61,270 nucleotides of DNA from an uncultured Alphaproteobacteria bacterium (GTDB taxonomy: Bacteria; Pseudomonadota; Alphaproteobacteria; Rhodobacterales; Rhodobacteraceae): the NCBI GenBank assembly GCA_902524845.1, contig CABZEW010000008.1:1-61270 (forward strand). The letters are read 5' to 3'. The position numbers and the translations under genes are program-made. The first letter of the stretch is position 1. Every line of letters starts with the position of its first letter. Shown in pieces: positions 43,281 to 52,752 of this stretch. The notes below the pieces were generated by a model. That model saw nothing but the letters and a program-made list of their open reading frames with translations. It was not told where the DNA came from and did no database searches.

Positions 43281-44543
43281 ATGAGGAATTCCTTATTTAG
43301 GCTTGTACTACTTATCTCCGCTTTATTTGCTCAAAGTTGTTCAAATGATGAGAGACTTGAGGGGGTTAGGCAGCCAGTTTTATCACAACAGATGCTTTAT
43401 GAAACAAATAAAGAAAGCCACAAGTTGGTTCTCGGTAAACCCAGAAATATTACCTCCTGGACTCATGGAGGTAGAGTGTCAAAACATAGTTTGGGCAACA
43501 TAGCTTTCTCTACAAAACGCAAATTTAGCTCTTATTTCAAAGTAAAAGTAGGTCCAAAAGGATCATATTCTGAACCAATTTTTCAAAATAATCAGATTTT
43601 TATTATGACTCCGAATGGATATATTGTTGTTTACAATGATAAAGGCCAATTTCTTTGGGAACTGAGTATTCTTCCTGAGGGTAAGGGTGCAAAAAAAGAT
43701 GTATATGGGGGTTTAGCTATAAATAAAGATAAGCTTGCGGTTACTACCTCATTGGGCGAGCTATTGTTAATTAGTATATCAGAGAAAAGAGTGATTTGGA
43801 GATACGACTTCAAAAGACCGTTTAGGTCAGCGCCGATATTTCATAAGGCGTCTGTATATGCAGTGACAGGCGATGACATCGCACTATCTCTCGATCTTAA
43901 AGGAAATTTAAGGTGGACAAAAAAGGGGCCCCAGAAAAATACAAAAGTGTTTGCTACGGTATCACCTGCTGCTTCAGGTAATAAAGTACTTTTTCCATTT
44001 AGTGGAGGCTCTTTAGTAGCTCTGAATGCGGTTAATGGGATCCAATTATGGGAGGTCAATCTAGAAAATTCTAATGTAGGGTCGGCATCCGCTTCATTAG
44101 GCGATTTTGCAAGCGATCCTGCAGTATTTGGTTCAACTGTGTATGCGGTAGGTGCATTTGGTGAAACATTTGCTGCTAATACCAACGGTAAAGTTTTATG
44201 GAGAAACAATATCCAGAGCTCGGGTCGGATTATTGTGTCTGGTAACGCTGCTTATTACACTTCCAACAATTCTTCCTTGGGAAGGATTAATGCAAAGAAT
44301 GGAAAAATAGTGTTTTTAGAAAGTTTACCTGGTAAAAAGTGGGTAAAATATCAGGGTCCTATATTACTCCAAAATAGGTTGCTAGTTATCGCTACCGATA
44401 AATATGGTTACTGGTTTTCTCCAGATGACGGTACCTTACTCAACAAAGTAAAACTTGGTAGTAAAATCTCGTCTCCTCCTATAGTTGCAAATAAAAAACT
44501 GATGTTTGTCTCTGAAGACGGTACCTTGAACATACTTAATTAA
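43281..44543 (+). CDS. bamB: Outer membrane assembly lipoprotein BamB
   Basis: Beta-propeller subunit of the BAM complex that inserts outer membrane proteins. ATG 43281 gives a lipoprotein signal (RNSLFRLVLLISALFAQSC) with Cys 20; an in-frame ATG at 43242 would spoil it. PQQ-like blades follow: GYIVVYNDKGQFLWEL, LVALNAVNGIQLWEV, GETFAANTNGKVLWRNN. Neighbours YfgM and Der match the standard order. The lipobox (AQSC) is slightly unusual. Confidence 0.9.
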   Translation: MRNSLFRLVLLISALFAQSCSNDERLEGVRQPVLSQQMLYETNKESHKLVLGKPRNITSWTHGGRVSKHSLGNIAFSTKRKFSSYFKVKVGPKGSYSEPIFQNNQIFIMTPNGYIVVYNDKGQFLWELSILPEGKGAKKDVYGGLAINKDKLAVTTSLGELLLISISEKRVIWRYDFKRPFRSAPIFHKASVYAVTGDDIALSLDLKGNLRWTKKGPQKNTKVFATVSPAASGNKVLFPFSGGSLVALNAVNGIQLWEVNLENSNVGSASASLGDFASDPAVFGSTVYAVGAFGETFAANTNGKVLWRNNIQSSGRIIVSGNAAYYTSNNSSLGRINAKNGKIVFLESLPGKKWVKYQGPILLQNRLLVIATDKYGYWFSPDDGTLLNKVKLGSKISSPPIVANKKLMFVSEDGTLNILN

Positions 44544-44560
44544 TCGATAAGGAGAAATTC

Positions 44561-45925
44561 TTGTTTACAAGGGTAGGTATAGTTGGTCGTCCTAACGTTG
44601 GAAAATCGACATTTTTCAATTGTTTGCTAGGCCGCACGCGTGCGATCGTGGGTGATTTTGCAGGGGTTACGCGCGATTATAAAGAAGAATTATTGGACTT
44701 AAAAAATTTCCAAATCCAATTAGTTGATACAGCTGGTTTGAAATCATCTCTAATTACTGCGCAAGATAAGATGATAAATAAACACACTCTCGATTTAATT
44801 AATCAATTAGATATAATTTTATTTGTCATAGATGGCAGAGAGGGAGTGACTGTCGAGGATAGAGAAATATTTCAAGTTTGTAGAAAGATAAATAAGTTTA
44901 CCATACTAATAATAAATAAGGTTGAGACAACAGCAATTGAACAGAGATTTTCTCGAGAAGATACAAGTTTTTTTGGTGTGCCCAATCTTATTTTTGTATC
45001 TAGCGAGCACAGGTTAGGGACAGAAGATGTGATCAACGCTCTCATAGATGTTTGTCAAAAAAATAATTTCAAGTCTGTAACAAAAGACAATTTAGATAAC
45101 GAAAAAAAATCGATAAATATTGCAGTAGTTGGTCGTCCAAACGTAGGAAAGTCTACGCTAGTTAATTCAATTATAAAGCAGCAAAGATTTGTTACCGGTC
45201 CTGAAGCGGGTTTAACAAGGGACAGCAATTTTGTTTTCTTTAATTGGAATAATGATTTGTTCAAGATCTATGATACGGCCGGTGCAAGAAAAAAACGTAA
45301 AATTTATAATTTTTTAGAAAAAGAGTCAGTTAAAGAAACTTTAAGAGCCATTAAGTTTGCTCATATTGTCATATTAGTTTTAGAACCTGATGAATTGCTC
45401 AATGCTCAGGACCAAAAGCTAGCTTCTCTGTGTGAACGAGAAGGGAGAGCTATTGTTTTTGTCGTCAATAAAAGTGACCAAATTTTGGATAAGAAAATTG
45501 TTGACCAAAAACTTAAGGATACTATTCAAAAATCTTTGCCGCAGTTTAAAGGGGCGTACATTACCTATATTTCAGCCTTAAAAAGCATTGGTCTTGATAA
45601 GATCCGAGAAAATGTGATGAAAAGTTATTCAAATTGGAACTTTAAACAGTCTACCTCGAACCTTAATGCATGGTTGAAACGAAAAATGGAAAAGCATTCT
45701 CCACCAACAAATAGTGAAAAAAGAAGAATAAAGTTAAAGTATATTGTCCAGTCAAATTCCAGACCACCGACTATAAAAATCTTCACCTCTCATAATGGAA
45801 TTGTGTCAAAGTCTTACAAAAGGTATCTTGAAAACTCATTAAGAGAGGATTTTGAACTTCTTGGCACTCCAATTAGAATAATCTTTAAGTCAGGTAATAA
45901 TCCTTTCACGGTCAGTAAACATTAA
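44561..45925 (+). CDS. der: Ribosome biogenesis GTPase Der (EngA)
   Basis: Tandem-GTPase 50S assembly factor of 454 residues. Two G domains: VGRPNVGKSTFFNCLLGRTR with GVTRD, DTAG and NKVE; and VGRPNVGKSTLVNSIIKQ with GLTRD, DTAG and NKSD; then a KH-like C-terminus. The start is TTG 44561, six bases after a perfect AAGGAGA. The last 36 bp overlap the convergent SDR gene. Confidence 0.96.
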   Translation: MFTRVGIVGRPNVGKSTFFNCLLGRTRAIVGDFAGVTRDYKEELLDLKNFQIQLVDTAGLKSSLITAQDKMINKHTLDLINQLDIILFVIDGREGVTVEDREIFQVCRKINKFTILIINKVETTAIEQRFSREDTSFFGVPNLIFVSSEHRLGTEDVINALIDVCQKNNFKSVTKDNLDNEKKSINIAVVGRPNVGKSTLVNSIIKQQRFVTGPEAGLTRDSNFVFFNWNNDLFKIYDTAGARKKRKIYNFLEKESVKETLRAIKFAHIVILVLEPDELLNAQDQKLASLCEREGRAIVFVVNKSDQILDKKIVDQKLKDTIQKSLPQFKGAYITYISALKSIGLDKIRENVMKSYSNWNFKQSTSNLNAWLKRKMEKHSPPTNSEKRRIKLKYIVQSNSRPPTIKIFTSHNGIVSKSYKRYLENSLREDFELLGTPIRIIFKSGNNPFTVSKH

Positions 45926-46609
45926 AATCTTTTCTATTATTTTTTGGGTCTCTTTATTAACATTATCAGGGCCAAAATTGTTTTTACCTGGGAAAGCCTT
46001 TCTTCTTAACTTTGTCTCCATGGGTTCGGGGTATTGAACAATAACATTCACTCCCAGCCTCTTATTCTCCTCTTGATATGCTAGCATTAATTGTTCACAT
46101 GCTTTTTTTGCTGAATTATAGGGACCATTGAACTTTTCCAGTCGAACATCTGATATATATATAATTAAACCCGTTGGGCTTCTACATATTATTCCATGAA
46201 AGTATGCTAATAGTCTAAAGCATATTGTAATTGGAGAAATTAAATTAGCCTCTATTTCTTTCAATGACACTTGACTGATAGGCATCATTTGAAGCGAAGA
46301 CATAGCACAGTGAATAATAATATTTAGCTTCCCAAATTTTTCACCTATTTTTTTTGATAACTCCTCGATAGTTCCCTGTTTTGCCAGATCTAAGCAAACG
46401 AGAGTGGCAGACCCAATCGTGTGCTCTATTGCATCAGATAAATCTTCTAACCTTTTTCTTTCCCTACCTATAGCAATAATTTTAGCTCCCTCTTTTGCCA
46501 AAGCAATAGAAATACTGAATCCTAGTCCACTACTTGCTCCCGTTACAAGTATTTTTAATCCAGTAAGACCCCTAGAATTTCGCCTTTTTATCATTATTTT
46601 CTTATACAA
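45890..46609 (-). CDS. Short-chain dehydrogenase/reductase
   Basis: 239 residues: LKILVTGASSGLGFSISIAL (nucleotide loop), IIIHCAMSS replacing the usual NNAG, ISDVRLEKFNGPYNSAKKA with Tyr-x3-Lys, and a shortened C-terminus. The NNAG replacement suggests a divergent role. Could start at the ATG five codons later (46594). It overlaps der by 36 bp and cvpA by 16 bp. Confidence 0.8.
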   Translation of the reverse strand: MYKKIMIKRRNSRGLTGLKILVTGASSGLGFSISIALAKEGAKIIAIGRERKRLEDLSDAIEHTIGSATLVCLDLAKQGTIEELSKKIGEKFGKLNIIIHCAMSSLQMMPISQVSLKEIEANLISPITICFRLLAYFHGIICRSPTGLIIYISDVRLEKFNGPYNSAKKACEQLMLAYQEENKRLGVNVIVQYPEPMETKLRRKAFPGKNNFGPDNVNKETQKIIEKILMFTDRERIIT

Positions 46610-47154
46610 TTAGTCAAAAGGTTATCATAATTATTAATCAGCCAGTCCGGGATATCCTTAGGATACTGCGCAAGTATTTTTTCTTGTAAACTTAAAGTTA
46701 TCATGTTGGATTTTGACAATCCGATAAAAGTCCATGAATTCGTTTCTTTAAGAACTTGGTTATAGATAATCAAAAAAATAGTTATTATTATTCCTCCTCT
46801 CAAAAATCCAAAAAGAAGGCCAAAAATTTTATTTATTTCATTAAAGATCGACGTTTCGATTAAAGATGAGATTCTATATGTAATGAAAGATATTATGATA
46901 AGTGCTAGCGTGAAGCCCACTAGAAATGAGAGAATCATCATCAGCTCACAGCTATCACCTAAGATGCTCATAATAAAATCAATTCCTGAAATGGTAGTGA
47001 AAATCAGGGGCGAAATGAAGTAGGCTACTAGAATTGCTAAGATCCAGTTTAAGATTAATAAAACCTCTTTTATAAGGCCTCTAAAATAAGCAAAAAATCC
47101 AGAAATCAGTATCAAACCTGCAGAAACCATATCAAAGGAGGAAAAGGTTTCCAT
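46594..47154 (-). CDS. cvpA: CvpA family membrane protein
   Basis: Inner-membrane protein with four spans; starts METFSSFDMVSAGLILISGFF and continues with RGLIKEVLLILNWILAILVA, the CvpA signature of a gating-like first pair of helices. CvpA affects envelope stress and colicin V production in E. coli; its molecular job is unsettled. I start at ATG 47154 (nine bases after AGGA); ATG 47172 adds six residues. Confidence 0.85.
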   Translation of the reverse strand: METFSSFDMVSAGLILISGFFAYFRGLIKEVLLILNWILAILVAYFISPLIFTTISGIDFIMSILGDSCELMMILSFLVGFTLALIIISFITYRISSLIETSIFNEINKIFGLLFGFLRGGIIITIFLIIYNQVLKETNSWTFIGLSKSNMITLSLQEKILAQYPKDIPDWLINNYDNLLTNCIRK

Positions 47155-47204
47155 AATGTTACGTTCCTGCATTAAGAAATTTTATTGACAAGCTTTTCAA
47201 TAAA

Positions 47205-47939
47205 CTATCCATTTAAAAATACTTTTAACAATTTGTTTTTAGATGACAACGCCTGAGTTGGACACCCAGCCCATTCAATTTCACCAGCATCTATTAGAAT
47301 AATCTTTGAAGCAAGAACCATTGCCAAGTTAATATCATGAGTAATCGTAATAGCAGCCTTTTTAGAGTCTTTAATTATTTTTCCAATTAAAGAAATTATT
47401 TTTTTGGACATTATTGGGTCGAGCCCGGTGGTAGGTTCATCAAAAATTAGTATGTCTGGCTCTGAGAATATTGATCTTGCGATCCCAACTCTTTTTTGCA
47501 TCCCCCCAGATAACTCAGATGGATAGTATTCAGCAACATTTACTGGCAAGCCAACCTCTTCAAGCCTTCCAATTGCTAATTTTTTGAGCTTCAAAACGTT
47601 CGGTGACCTTTCATTATACAAACTCTTGAATGCGATGTTTTCCCAAGTCTTATAACTATCAAATAGAGCATTTCCCTGAAAACAAACTCCTAAATTAGTT
47701 AAAAAACTTTGTTTATCTTCATCTCCACTAATCAAGTTGCCGCGAAAAAATATGGAACCAGAGCTCAAATCTTCCAGACCTAACAGGCATTTCACTAACA
47801 TGGACTTGCCAGCGCCTGAACTGCCTATAATAACGAGATGCTCTTCTGAATCTAATGTAAAAGATATATTATTTAATATTTGCTTATCTTCTATTACCTT
47901 ATTAAGGTTTTTCACTTCAATTTTTATTTTTTTAATCAT
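47205..47939 (-). CDS. mlaF: ABC transporter ATPase, MlaF type
   Basis: About 244 residues: Walker A GSSGAGKSMLVKCLLGL, Q-loop VCFQGNALFDSYKTWENI, signature LSGGMQKRVGIARSI, Walker B ILIFDEPTTGLDP. SxGGMxKR and the FQ-ALFDS form are typical of MlaF/Ttg2A lipid transporters. ATG 47939 overlaps the mlaE stop (ATGA), giving coupled translation; the frame is open 20 codons further up inside mlaE. No MlaD-type substrate-binding gene follows. Confidence 0.88.
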   Translation of the reverse strand: MIKKIKIEVKNLNKVIEDKQILNNISFTLDSEEHLVIIGSSGAGKSMLVKCLLGLEDLSSGSIFFRGNLISGDEDKQSFLTNLGVCFQGNALFDSYKTWENIAFKSLYNERSPNVLKLKKLAIGRLEEVGLPVNVAEYYPSELSGGMQKRVGIARSIFSEPDILIFDEPTTGLDPIMSKKIISLIGKIIKDSKKAAITITHDINLAMVLASKIILIDAGEIEWAGCPTQALSSKNKLLKVFLNG

Positions 47940-48718
47940 TTGTAGAATAACACTTCTGTTAAAATATAGTTTGCTGCTAGAACTGAGATTGAAGACCAAA
48001 CAACGGAGTTGATCGTTGCGTTTCCGACACCTTTTGCGCCAACTTTGGTATTTAGCCCATGAAATGTGCCTAAAACGCCAATAATTAAGCCAAAAAATCC
48101 AGCCTTTATTAAACCTGAAATAATGTCAGCCAATTCTAGGAACTTCACTGTATTTAACAAGTAATTTGTTGGATTAAACTCAAGGGTAGTAACACCTACT
48201 AAAAACCCGCCTAAAATGCCAAGAATGTCGCCCGTTAGCGTTAAGAGTGGTAAGGAGATGAAACAAGCTAAAACTCTTGGTATAATCAAGAAATTATAGG
48301 GGTTTGTATTCAGTGTGTACAGTGCATCTATTTGTTCGGTTACTTTCATTGTCCCTATTTCAGCAGATATTGATGAGGCAACTCGACCTGCCATAATCAA
48401 GCCACATAATACCGGCCCTAGCTCTCGACATATGCCAATAGCTACGATTGAAGGCACTACACTTTCGGCATTAAAACGGGTTCCTCCAGAATAAATTTGA
48501 AGAGCTAAAGCAGCGCCTGTAAAAATAGCTGTCAATCCTACGACAGGTAGAGACAGAAATCCCACCGTTATTAACTGATTTAAAAAAATTTTTACGTAGA
48601 AAGGTCCATAGAACCCATGGGATAAAATTTTCCACAAAAATCTAGTAAAAACGCCTACATTTGTTAATAAGATTAGAAATGTTTTACCAATGTCCGCAAT
48701 GTAAAATACAATTTTCAT
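47936..48718 (-). CDS. mlaE: ABC transporter permease, MlaE type
   Basis: 260 residues, five to six spans. Conserved core LVGLTAIFTGAALALQIYSG-like, ELGPVLCGLIMAGRVASSISAEIG with the MlaE Glu-Leu-Gly-Pro motif, MKVTEQIDALYTLNTNP and the C-terminal GFFGLIIGVLGTFHGLNT. Moves phospholipids to keep outer membrane asymmetry, with MlaF downstream. Eight bp separate it from alr's stop. Confidence 0.9.
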   Translation of the reverse strand: MKIVFYIADIGKTFLILLTNVGVFTRFLWKILSHGFYGPFYVKIFLNQLITVGFLSLPVVGLTAIFTGAALALQIYSGGTRFNAESVVPSIVAIGICRELGPVLCGLIMAGRVASSISAEIGTMKVTEQIDALYTLNTNPYNFLIIPRVLACFISLPLLTLTGDILGILGGFLVGVTTLEFNPTNYLLNTVKFLELADIISGLIKAGFFGLIIGVLGTFHGLNTKVGAKGVGNATINSVVWSSISVLAANYILTEVLFYK

Positions 48719-48726
48719 ATATTTTC

Positions 48727-49767
48727 CTATTCAGAGTAAATCCGACTGACCCTTTCACCAAAGTTCACCAGCACCTCATGACTTATTGTTTGGCAGTCTT
48801 TTGCAAAATCGTCTACTTGATATTCTGGTGAAAACACATTGAGGTACTCGGGGATCTCGGATAAACTGGAAATATCGACCGTGACTAGGTCCATAGAAAC
48901 TCTGCCTATAATAGGGCATGACTTATTGCCACAAAATAGTTTACCTTTATTACTAAGTGTTCTTGGCAGCCCATCGGAGTATCCCATTGCAAGAGTTGCA
49001 ACCTTCATCGGCCTTCTTGCCTTATAAGTGAAGTTGTACCCAACCTGCATATCTTTATCTATAACAAAGTTTTGCAACACTGGAATTTTTATTTGAATAA
49101 CTTGTCTTAATCCATTATTTTTTATACCACCATATATCCCAACCCCTGGCCTAACCATATCTAGGTGAAACTCGCTCCCTAACAAAGTTCCGTGACTTGC
49201 TGATATACTTTTTCGTGTATTTGGCATAAATTTGCATAATTCTAAAAATAAATCTCTTTGCGCAATGTTTTCTTTGTTATTTATATCATCTGCACAAGCT
49301 AGATGTGACAAAATTAAGGACAAAGGAAGTGACCCTATTATATCAATATTTTCAAAAAATATTTGCTTATTAAGTCCTAAGCGATTCATTCCAGTATTTA
49401 ATTGAATGGCTGTTTTATGGGTATTTTGAAAAATCTCAATAAATTTTTTGACTTCTGGCAAGCTATTTATGACCGGAGTTATATTAAATTTTTTGTAAAG
49501 GCTAGCCCTGAGAAAATCAAATCCATTTAGAGTAAATATTTCTGCCCGCGGAGAATATTTCCTTGTTTTTATTGCTTCGGAGAGAGTTGCTGTAAAAAAG
49601 CTTCTAATCCCATATCGCTCCATCGCAGGAACTAATTTTGTTATCCCTAATCCATAAGCGTCTGACTTAACAACAGTAGATAATTCGACATTTTTCTTTA
49701 TGGCTCCACTAAAAAAATGGATATTTTTTTCTAAATTGGCAAGATTAATGTGCAATTCAGGAGACAA
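48727..49767 (-). CDS. alr: Alanine racemase
   Basis: PLP enzyme making D-alanine for peptidoglycan. 346 residues: STVVKSDAYGLGITKLVPAM with the Schiff-base Lys 34, LNTGMNRLGL, MVRPGVGIYGG, and VGYNFTYKARRPMKVATLAM containing the second catalytic Tyr, then GRVSMDLVTVDIS. The start is TTG 49767 with GGGATAA upstream. 15 bp after dnaB, a usual alphaproteobacterial pair. Confidence 0.95.
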   Translation of the reverse strand: MSPELHINLANLEKNIHFFSGAIKKNVELSTVVKSDAYGLGITKLVPAMERYGIRSFFTATLSEAIKTRKYSPRAEIFTLNGFDFLRASLYKKFNITPVINSLPEVKKFIEIFQNTHKTAIQLNTGMNRLGLNKQIFFENIDIIGSLPLSLILSHLACADDINNKENIAQRDLFLELCKFMPNTRKSISASHGTLLGSEFHLDMVRPGVGIYGGIKNNGLRQVIQIKIPVLQNFVIDKDMQVGYNFTYKARRPMKVATLAMGYSDGLPRTLSNKGKLFCGNKSCPIIGRVSMDLVTVDISSLSEIPEYLNVFSPEYQVDDFAKDCQTISHEVLVNFGERVSRIYSE

Positions 49768-49782
49768 TTGTTATCCCAAAAC

Positions 49783-51231
49783 TCAAGCTTTAACTTGTTG
49801 GCTTCTTGCCAAATTACCAAATCTTGTGTAGCGTCCATCAAAAGCTAAAGCGACTGTACCAACTGGCCCGTGACGTTGCTTCCCAATAATTAGTTCAGCT
49901 TTTCCATGAATTTTTTCCATTTCCTCTTGCCATTTTAATAGGGCGTCGAGATCTTGGTCCCCTGGCTTCTCTCTTTCTTTGTAATATTCTTCTCGAAATA
50001 TAAATAAAACTACATCTGCATCTTGTTCAATAGAACCACTCTCCCGCAAATCAGCGAGTTGAGGTCTTTTATCTTCTCTGTTCTCAACTTGACGAGAAAG
50101 TTGAGATAGAGCTAGTACAGGTATATTTAATTCTTTCGCAATTGCTTTGAGCCCTTGAGTTATTTCAGCTATTTCATTAACCCTATTTTCTTTATTTGAT
50201 GAAGCACGAATAAGTTGGAGGTAATCTACTATTAAAAAATCAAGACCATGAGTTCTTTTCAGCCTTCTAGCTTTAGATGCTATACTTGATATTAGAAGCG
50301 CTGGGGTATCATCGATAAAAAATTTACTTTGATCAAGAGATCGAGCAGCATCTACGAATTGATTAAATTCATTTTCTGATAACTCTCCCCTTCTAATTTG
50401 TTCAGAGGGAATTTTGCTTATATCCGAAAGAATTCTGGTTGCAAGCTGCGCTGAAGACATTTCAAGCGAAAAAAATCCAACACTAGACGCCGTACCATAT
50501 TTTTTATAGTTTGCAATTGATGCATTATAGGCGATATTTGTAGCTAGAGCTGTTTTACCCATAGAAGGGCGGCCTGCAAGAATTATTAGATCTGAATTCT
50601 GTAAACCTCCTAATTTTTTGTCAATGTCAATAAATCCTGATGGTATACCTGATACACCTTGTATATCTGATTCGAAAGCCCTGTTAGCCAACTCGATCGC
50701 CTCAGTTGCAGCCTTTACAAGAGGTTCAAAGTTTTTAGACTGAGTACCAGTTGATGCCACGTCATAAAGAGACTGTTCCGCATTTATTATAAGTTGACTT
50801 GGTACTGTATCTTCAGATATTTTCCGCGCATCAATAATTATCTCACTTCCAATATCAATTAATTTTCTTCTTACAGCTAGATCAAATAAAGCGGTGGCGT
50901 AATCTTTTGCGGCGTAGGCACTAATAGCCATCGCAGATAATTCAGTAAGCAATGACGGAACATCAATATCCTTGAAATCTTCATCTGAGTTTAAATATGG
51001 TTTTAGTGTTATGGGCGAAACAACAAGTCCTTTTTTTGTTCTCGATGCAATATGGCTAAAAATTTTTTTATTTATTCCATCATAAAAGTGATCTTCTCCA
51101 ATAATCATCTCAATTTCTCCTAGAACGTCATTATTCACTAATAACAAACCTAGAAGAGCTTGCTCTGCTTCGAGATTAAAAGTGGAAGATTTCTCTTCAT
51201 CTACCGTTTGATCAAATTTAACGTTATCCAT
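49783..51231 (-). CDS. dnaB: Replicative DNA helicase DnaB
   Basis: Hexameric RecA-type helicase that unwinds DNA at the replication fork. N-terminal NLEAEQALLGLLLVNNDVL, Walker A AGRPSMGKTALATNIAY, GFFSLEMSSAQLATRILSD, Walker B LIVDYLQLI, and the DnaB4-type LSQLSRQVENREDKRPQLAD. No intein seen. ATG 51231 chosen; a GTG three codons earlier is in frame. Same strand as rplI upstream. Confidence 0.96.
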   Translation of the reverse strand: MDNVKFDQTVDEEKSSTFNLEAEQALLGLLLVNNDVLGEIEMIIGEDHFYDGINKKIFSHIASRTKKGLVVSPITLKPYLNSDEDFKDIDVPSLLTELSAMAISAYAAKDYATALFDLAVRRKLIDIGSEIIIDARKISEDTVPSQLIINAEQSLYDVASTGTQSKNFEPLVKAATEAIELANRAFESDIQGVSGIPSGFIDIDKKLGGLQNSDLIILAGRPSMGKTALATNIAYNASIANYKKYGTASSVGFFSLEMSSAQLATRILSDISKIPSEQIRRGELSENEFNQFVDAARSLDQSKFFIDDTPALLISSIASKARRLKRTHGLDFLIVDYLQLIRASSNKENRVNEIAEITQGLKAIAKELNIPVLALSQLSRQVENREDKRPQLADLRESGSIEQDADVVLFIFREEYYKEREKPGDQDLDALLKWQEEMEKIHGKAELIIGKQRHGPVGTVALAFDGRYTRFGNLARSQQVKA

Positions 51232-51351
51232 GGGCCCCACTAAAGGCAGTATACACTATTTGATCCTTAGTTTACCATGTTAAATATAGCTGTAAGCACT
51301 CATTTTATGCCTTATGCTACTTTTGGACTACCATCTACTATTCTGAAGAAT

Positions 51352-51984
51352 TTATTTTGTTTCGGTTTGCTCGGGCGAAGGGTTCTCTCCTGGCATTTCT
51401 TGCTCAGGTTTTTCAGAGTTAGTCTCTCCCCGTGTTAGTGAAACGCCCTCTTCAAGCAAACTTTCATTTAGTTCGGTTGAATCTTCATCAGAGACATTGC
51501 TTACGTTGCTGTCATCCTGATTTTCAAATGTTTTGTCTCCCAAGCTTCTTACGACTTTTAACTCAATTTTGCTGTCAACTTCAGGATGCAAAATTATTCT
51601 CATGTCATATACACCTAAATCTTTAATAGGTCTTTCCAAAGCTATTTGTTTTTTGTTAAGTGTTATACCTTGTTCATTAATTAGATTTGAGATATCTCTA
51701 GTTGTAACTGACCCGTATAATAAACCGGTATCTGACGCTGACCTGACTATCACCAGCTTTAAGTTTTCTACTTCAGCACGGATTTTTTCAGCTTTCTCAA
51801 TTGCCTCTTTGTTTTCTTCTAATAACTTTTCTTTTGTTTTCTGAAAAAAATCTTTATTTTCCTTCGTCGCTCTCAGAGCCTTTCCGCTTGGTATAAGAAA
51901 ATTTCTACCGAATCCCTGTTTAACCTGTACTGTATCGCCAATGTTTCCGAGTTTGCTAATTTTTTGCAATAATATGATTTCCAT
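51352..51984 (-). CDS. rplI: 50S ribosomal protein L9 with long acidic tail
   Basis: 210 residues. The L9 body (MEIILLQKISKLGNIGDTVQ; GFGRNFLIPSGKAL) spans about 150 residues; then a tail of about 55 residues rich in Asp, Ser, Glu and Pro (DDSNVSNVSDEDSTELNESL). Typical bacterial L9 is near 150; alphaproteobacterial versions are often longer but the tail here is highly acidic and probably disordered. Confidence 0.95.
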   Translation of the reverse strand: MEIILLQKISKLGNIGDTVQVKQGFGRNFLIPSGKALRATKENKDFFQKTKEKLLEENKEAIEKAEKIRAEVENLKLVIVRSASDTGLLYGSVTTRDISNLINEQGITLNKKQIALERPIKDLGVYDMRIILHPEVDSKIELKVVRSLGDKTFENQDDSNVSNVSDEDSTELNESLLEEGVSLTRGETNSEKPEQEMPGENPSPEQTETK

Positions 51985-51992
51985 ATCCGGCC

Positions 51993-52256
51993 CTATTTTA
52001 CAGCGTAAGGTAATAACCCGAGAAATCTTGCTCGCTTTATAGCAGTAGCTAGTTCTCTTTGTTTTTTTGTTGATACCGCAGTAATTCTTGATGGTATCAT
52101 TTTACCTCTTTCTGATATAAATTTTTGAAGAGTTCTAACATCCTTATAGTCTATAGCTGGCGCTCCATTTTCGGAGAACGGGCAACTTTTCGGACGCCTA
52201 AAGTAGTGTTTGTTGTTGTTATTTGACCCCCTACGCTCGTTATATCTTTTTTCCAT
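51993..52256 (-). CDS. rpsR: 30S ribosomal protein S18
   Basis: 87 residues. [20 protein letters not shown] with a Cys, then [20 protein letters not shown] and [20 protein letters not shown], all S18 signatures. It binds S6 on the 30S platform; the rpsF gene is 6 bp upstream, rplI 8 bp downstream. Confidence 0.97.
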   Translation of the reverse strand: MEKRYNERRGSNNNNKHYFRRPKSCPFSENGAPAIDYKDVRTLQKFISERGKMIPSRITAVSTKKQRELATAIKRARFLGLLPYAVK

Positions 52257-52262
52257 ATTTAA

Positions 52263-52607
52263 TTACACTCTCTCTTCTTCTTTATTCCTGCTATTCATCA
52301 TTATTGATGGTTCGTCTGTGTGCTCTTTTACCTTAATAGTTAAGAATCTCATAATATCTTCATGGATGTTCATTAAACGCTCCATCTCTTCAACCGCTTT
52401 TGAGTTGCTCTCAGATTTAAACATGAAGTAGTGACCCTTCCTATTTTTATTCATTCTGTAAGCTATGGATCTTAGCCCCCAATATTCAGCGCCAACAATT
52501 TTTCCACCATTGTCCGTAAGAGTAACTTTAAATTCTTCTGCTAGAGTTTCTGCTTGAACAGAAGTCAAATCTTGCCTACATATAAATACATGTTCGTAAT
52601 TTGGCAT
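52263..52607 (-). CDS. rpsF: 30S ribosomal protein S6
   Basis: 114 residues: MPNYEHVFICRQDLTSVQAE, EYWGLRSIAYRMNKNRKGHY and VEEMERLMNIHEDIMRFLTI. ATG 52607 follows GGGGAA; the frame is open 24 codons further up but those encode no S6 sequence. First gene of the ribosomal rpsF-rpsR-rplI unit, transcribed away from fabD with about 145 bp between. Confidence 0.96.
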   Translation of the reverse strand: MPNYEHVFICRQDLTSVQAETLAEEFKVTLTDNGGKIVGAEYWGLRSIAYRMNKNRKGHYFMFKSESNSKAVEEMERLMNIHEDIMRFLTIKVKEHTDEPSIMMNSRNKEEERV

Positions 52608-52752
52608 TAAAATTCCCCAAAATTTATTGATAAAATCGTTATATACAGCAAAAATAAAAAAGCAATAGTACAGTTGCATTGTTATAATGATTTTTTTGAT
52701 ATAAACAATAGTTGAAGTAGCTCTGTCAGCTTTTAATGTAGGGTAGATTAAT

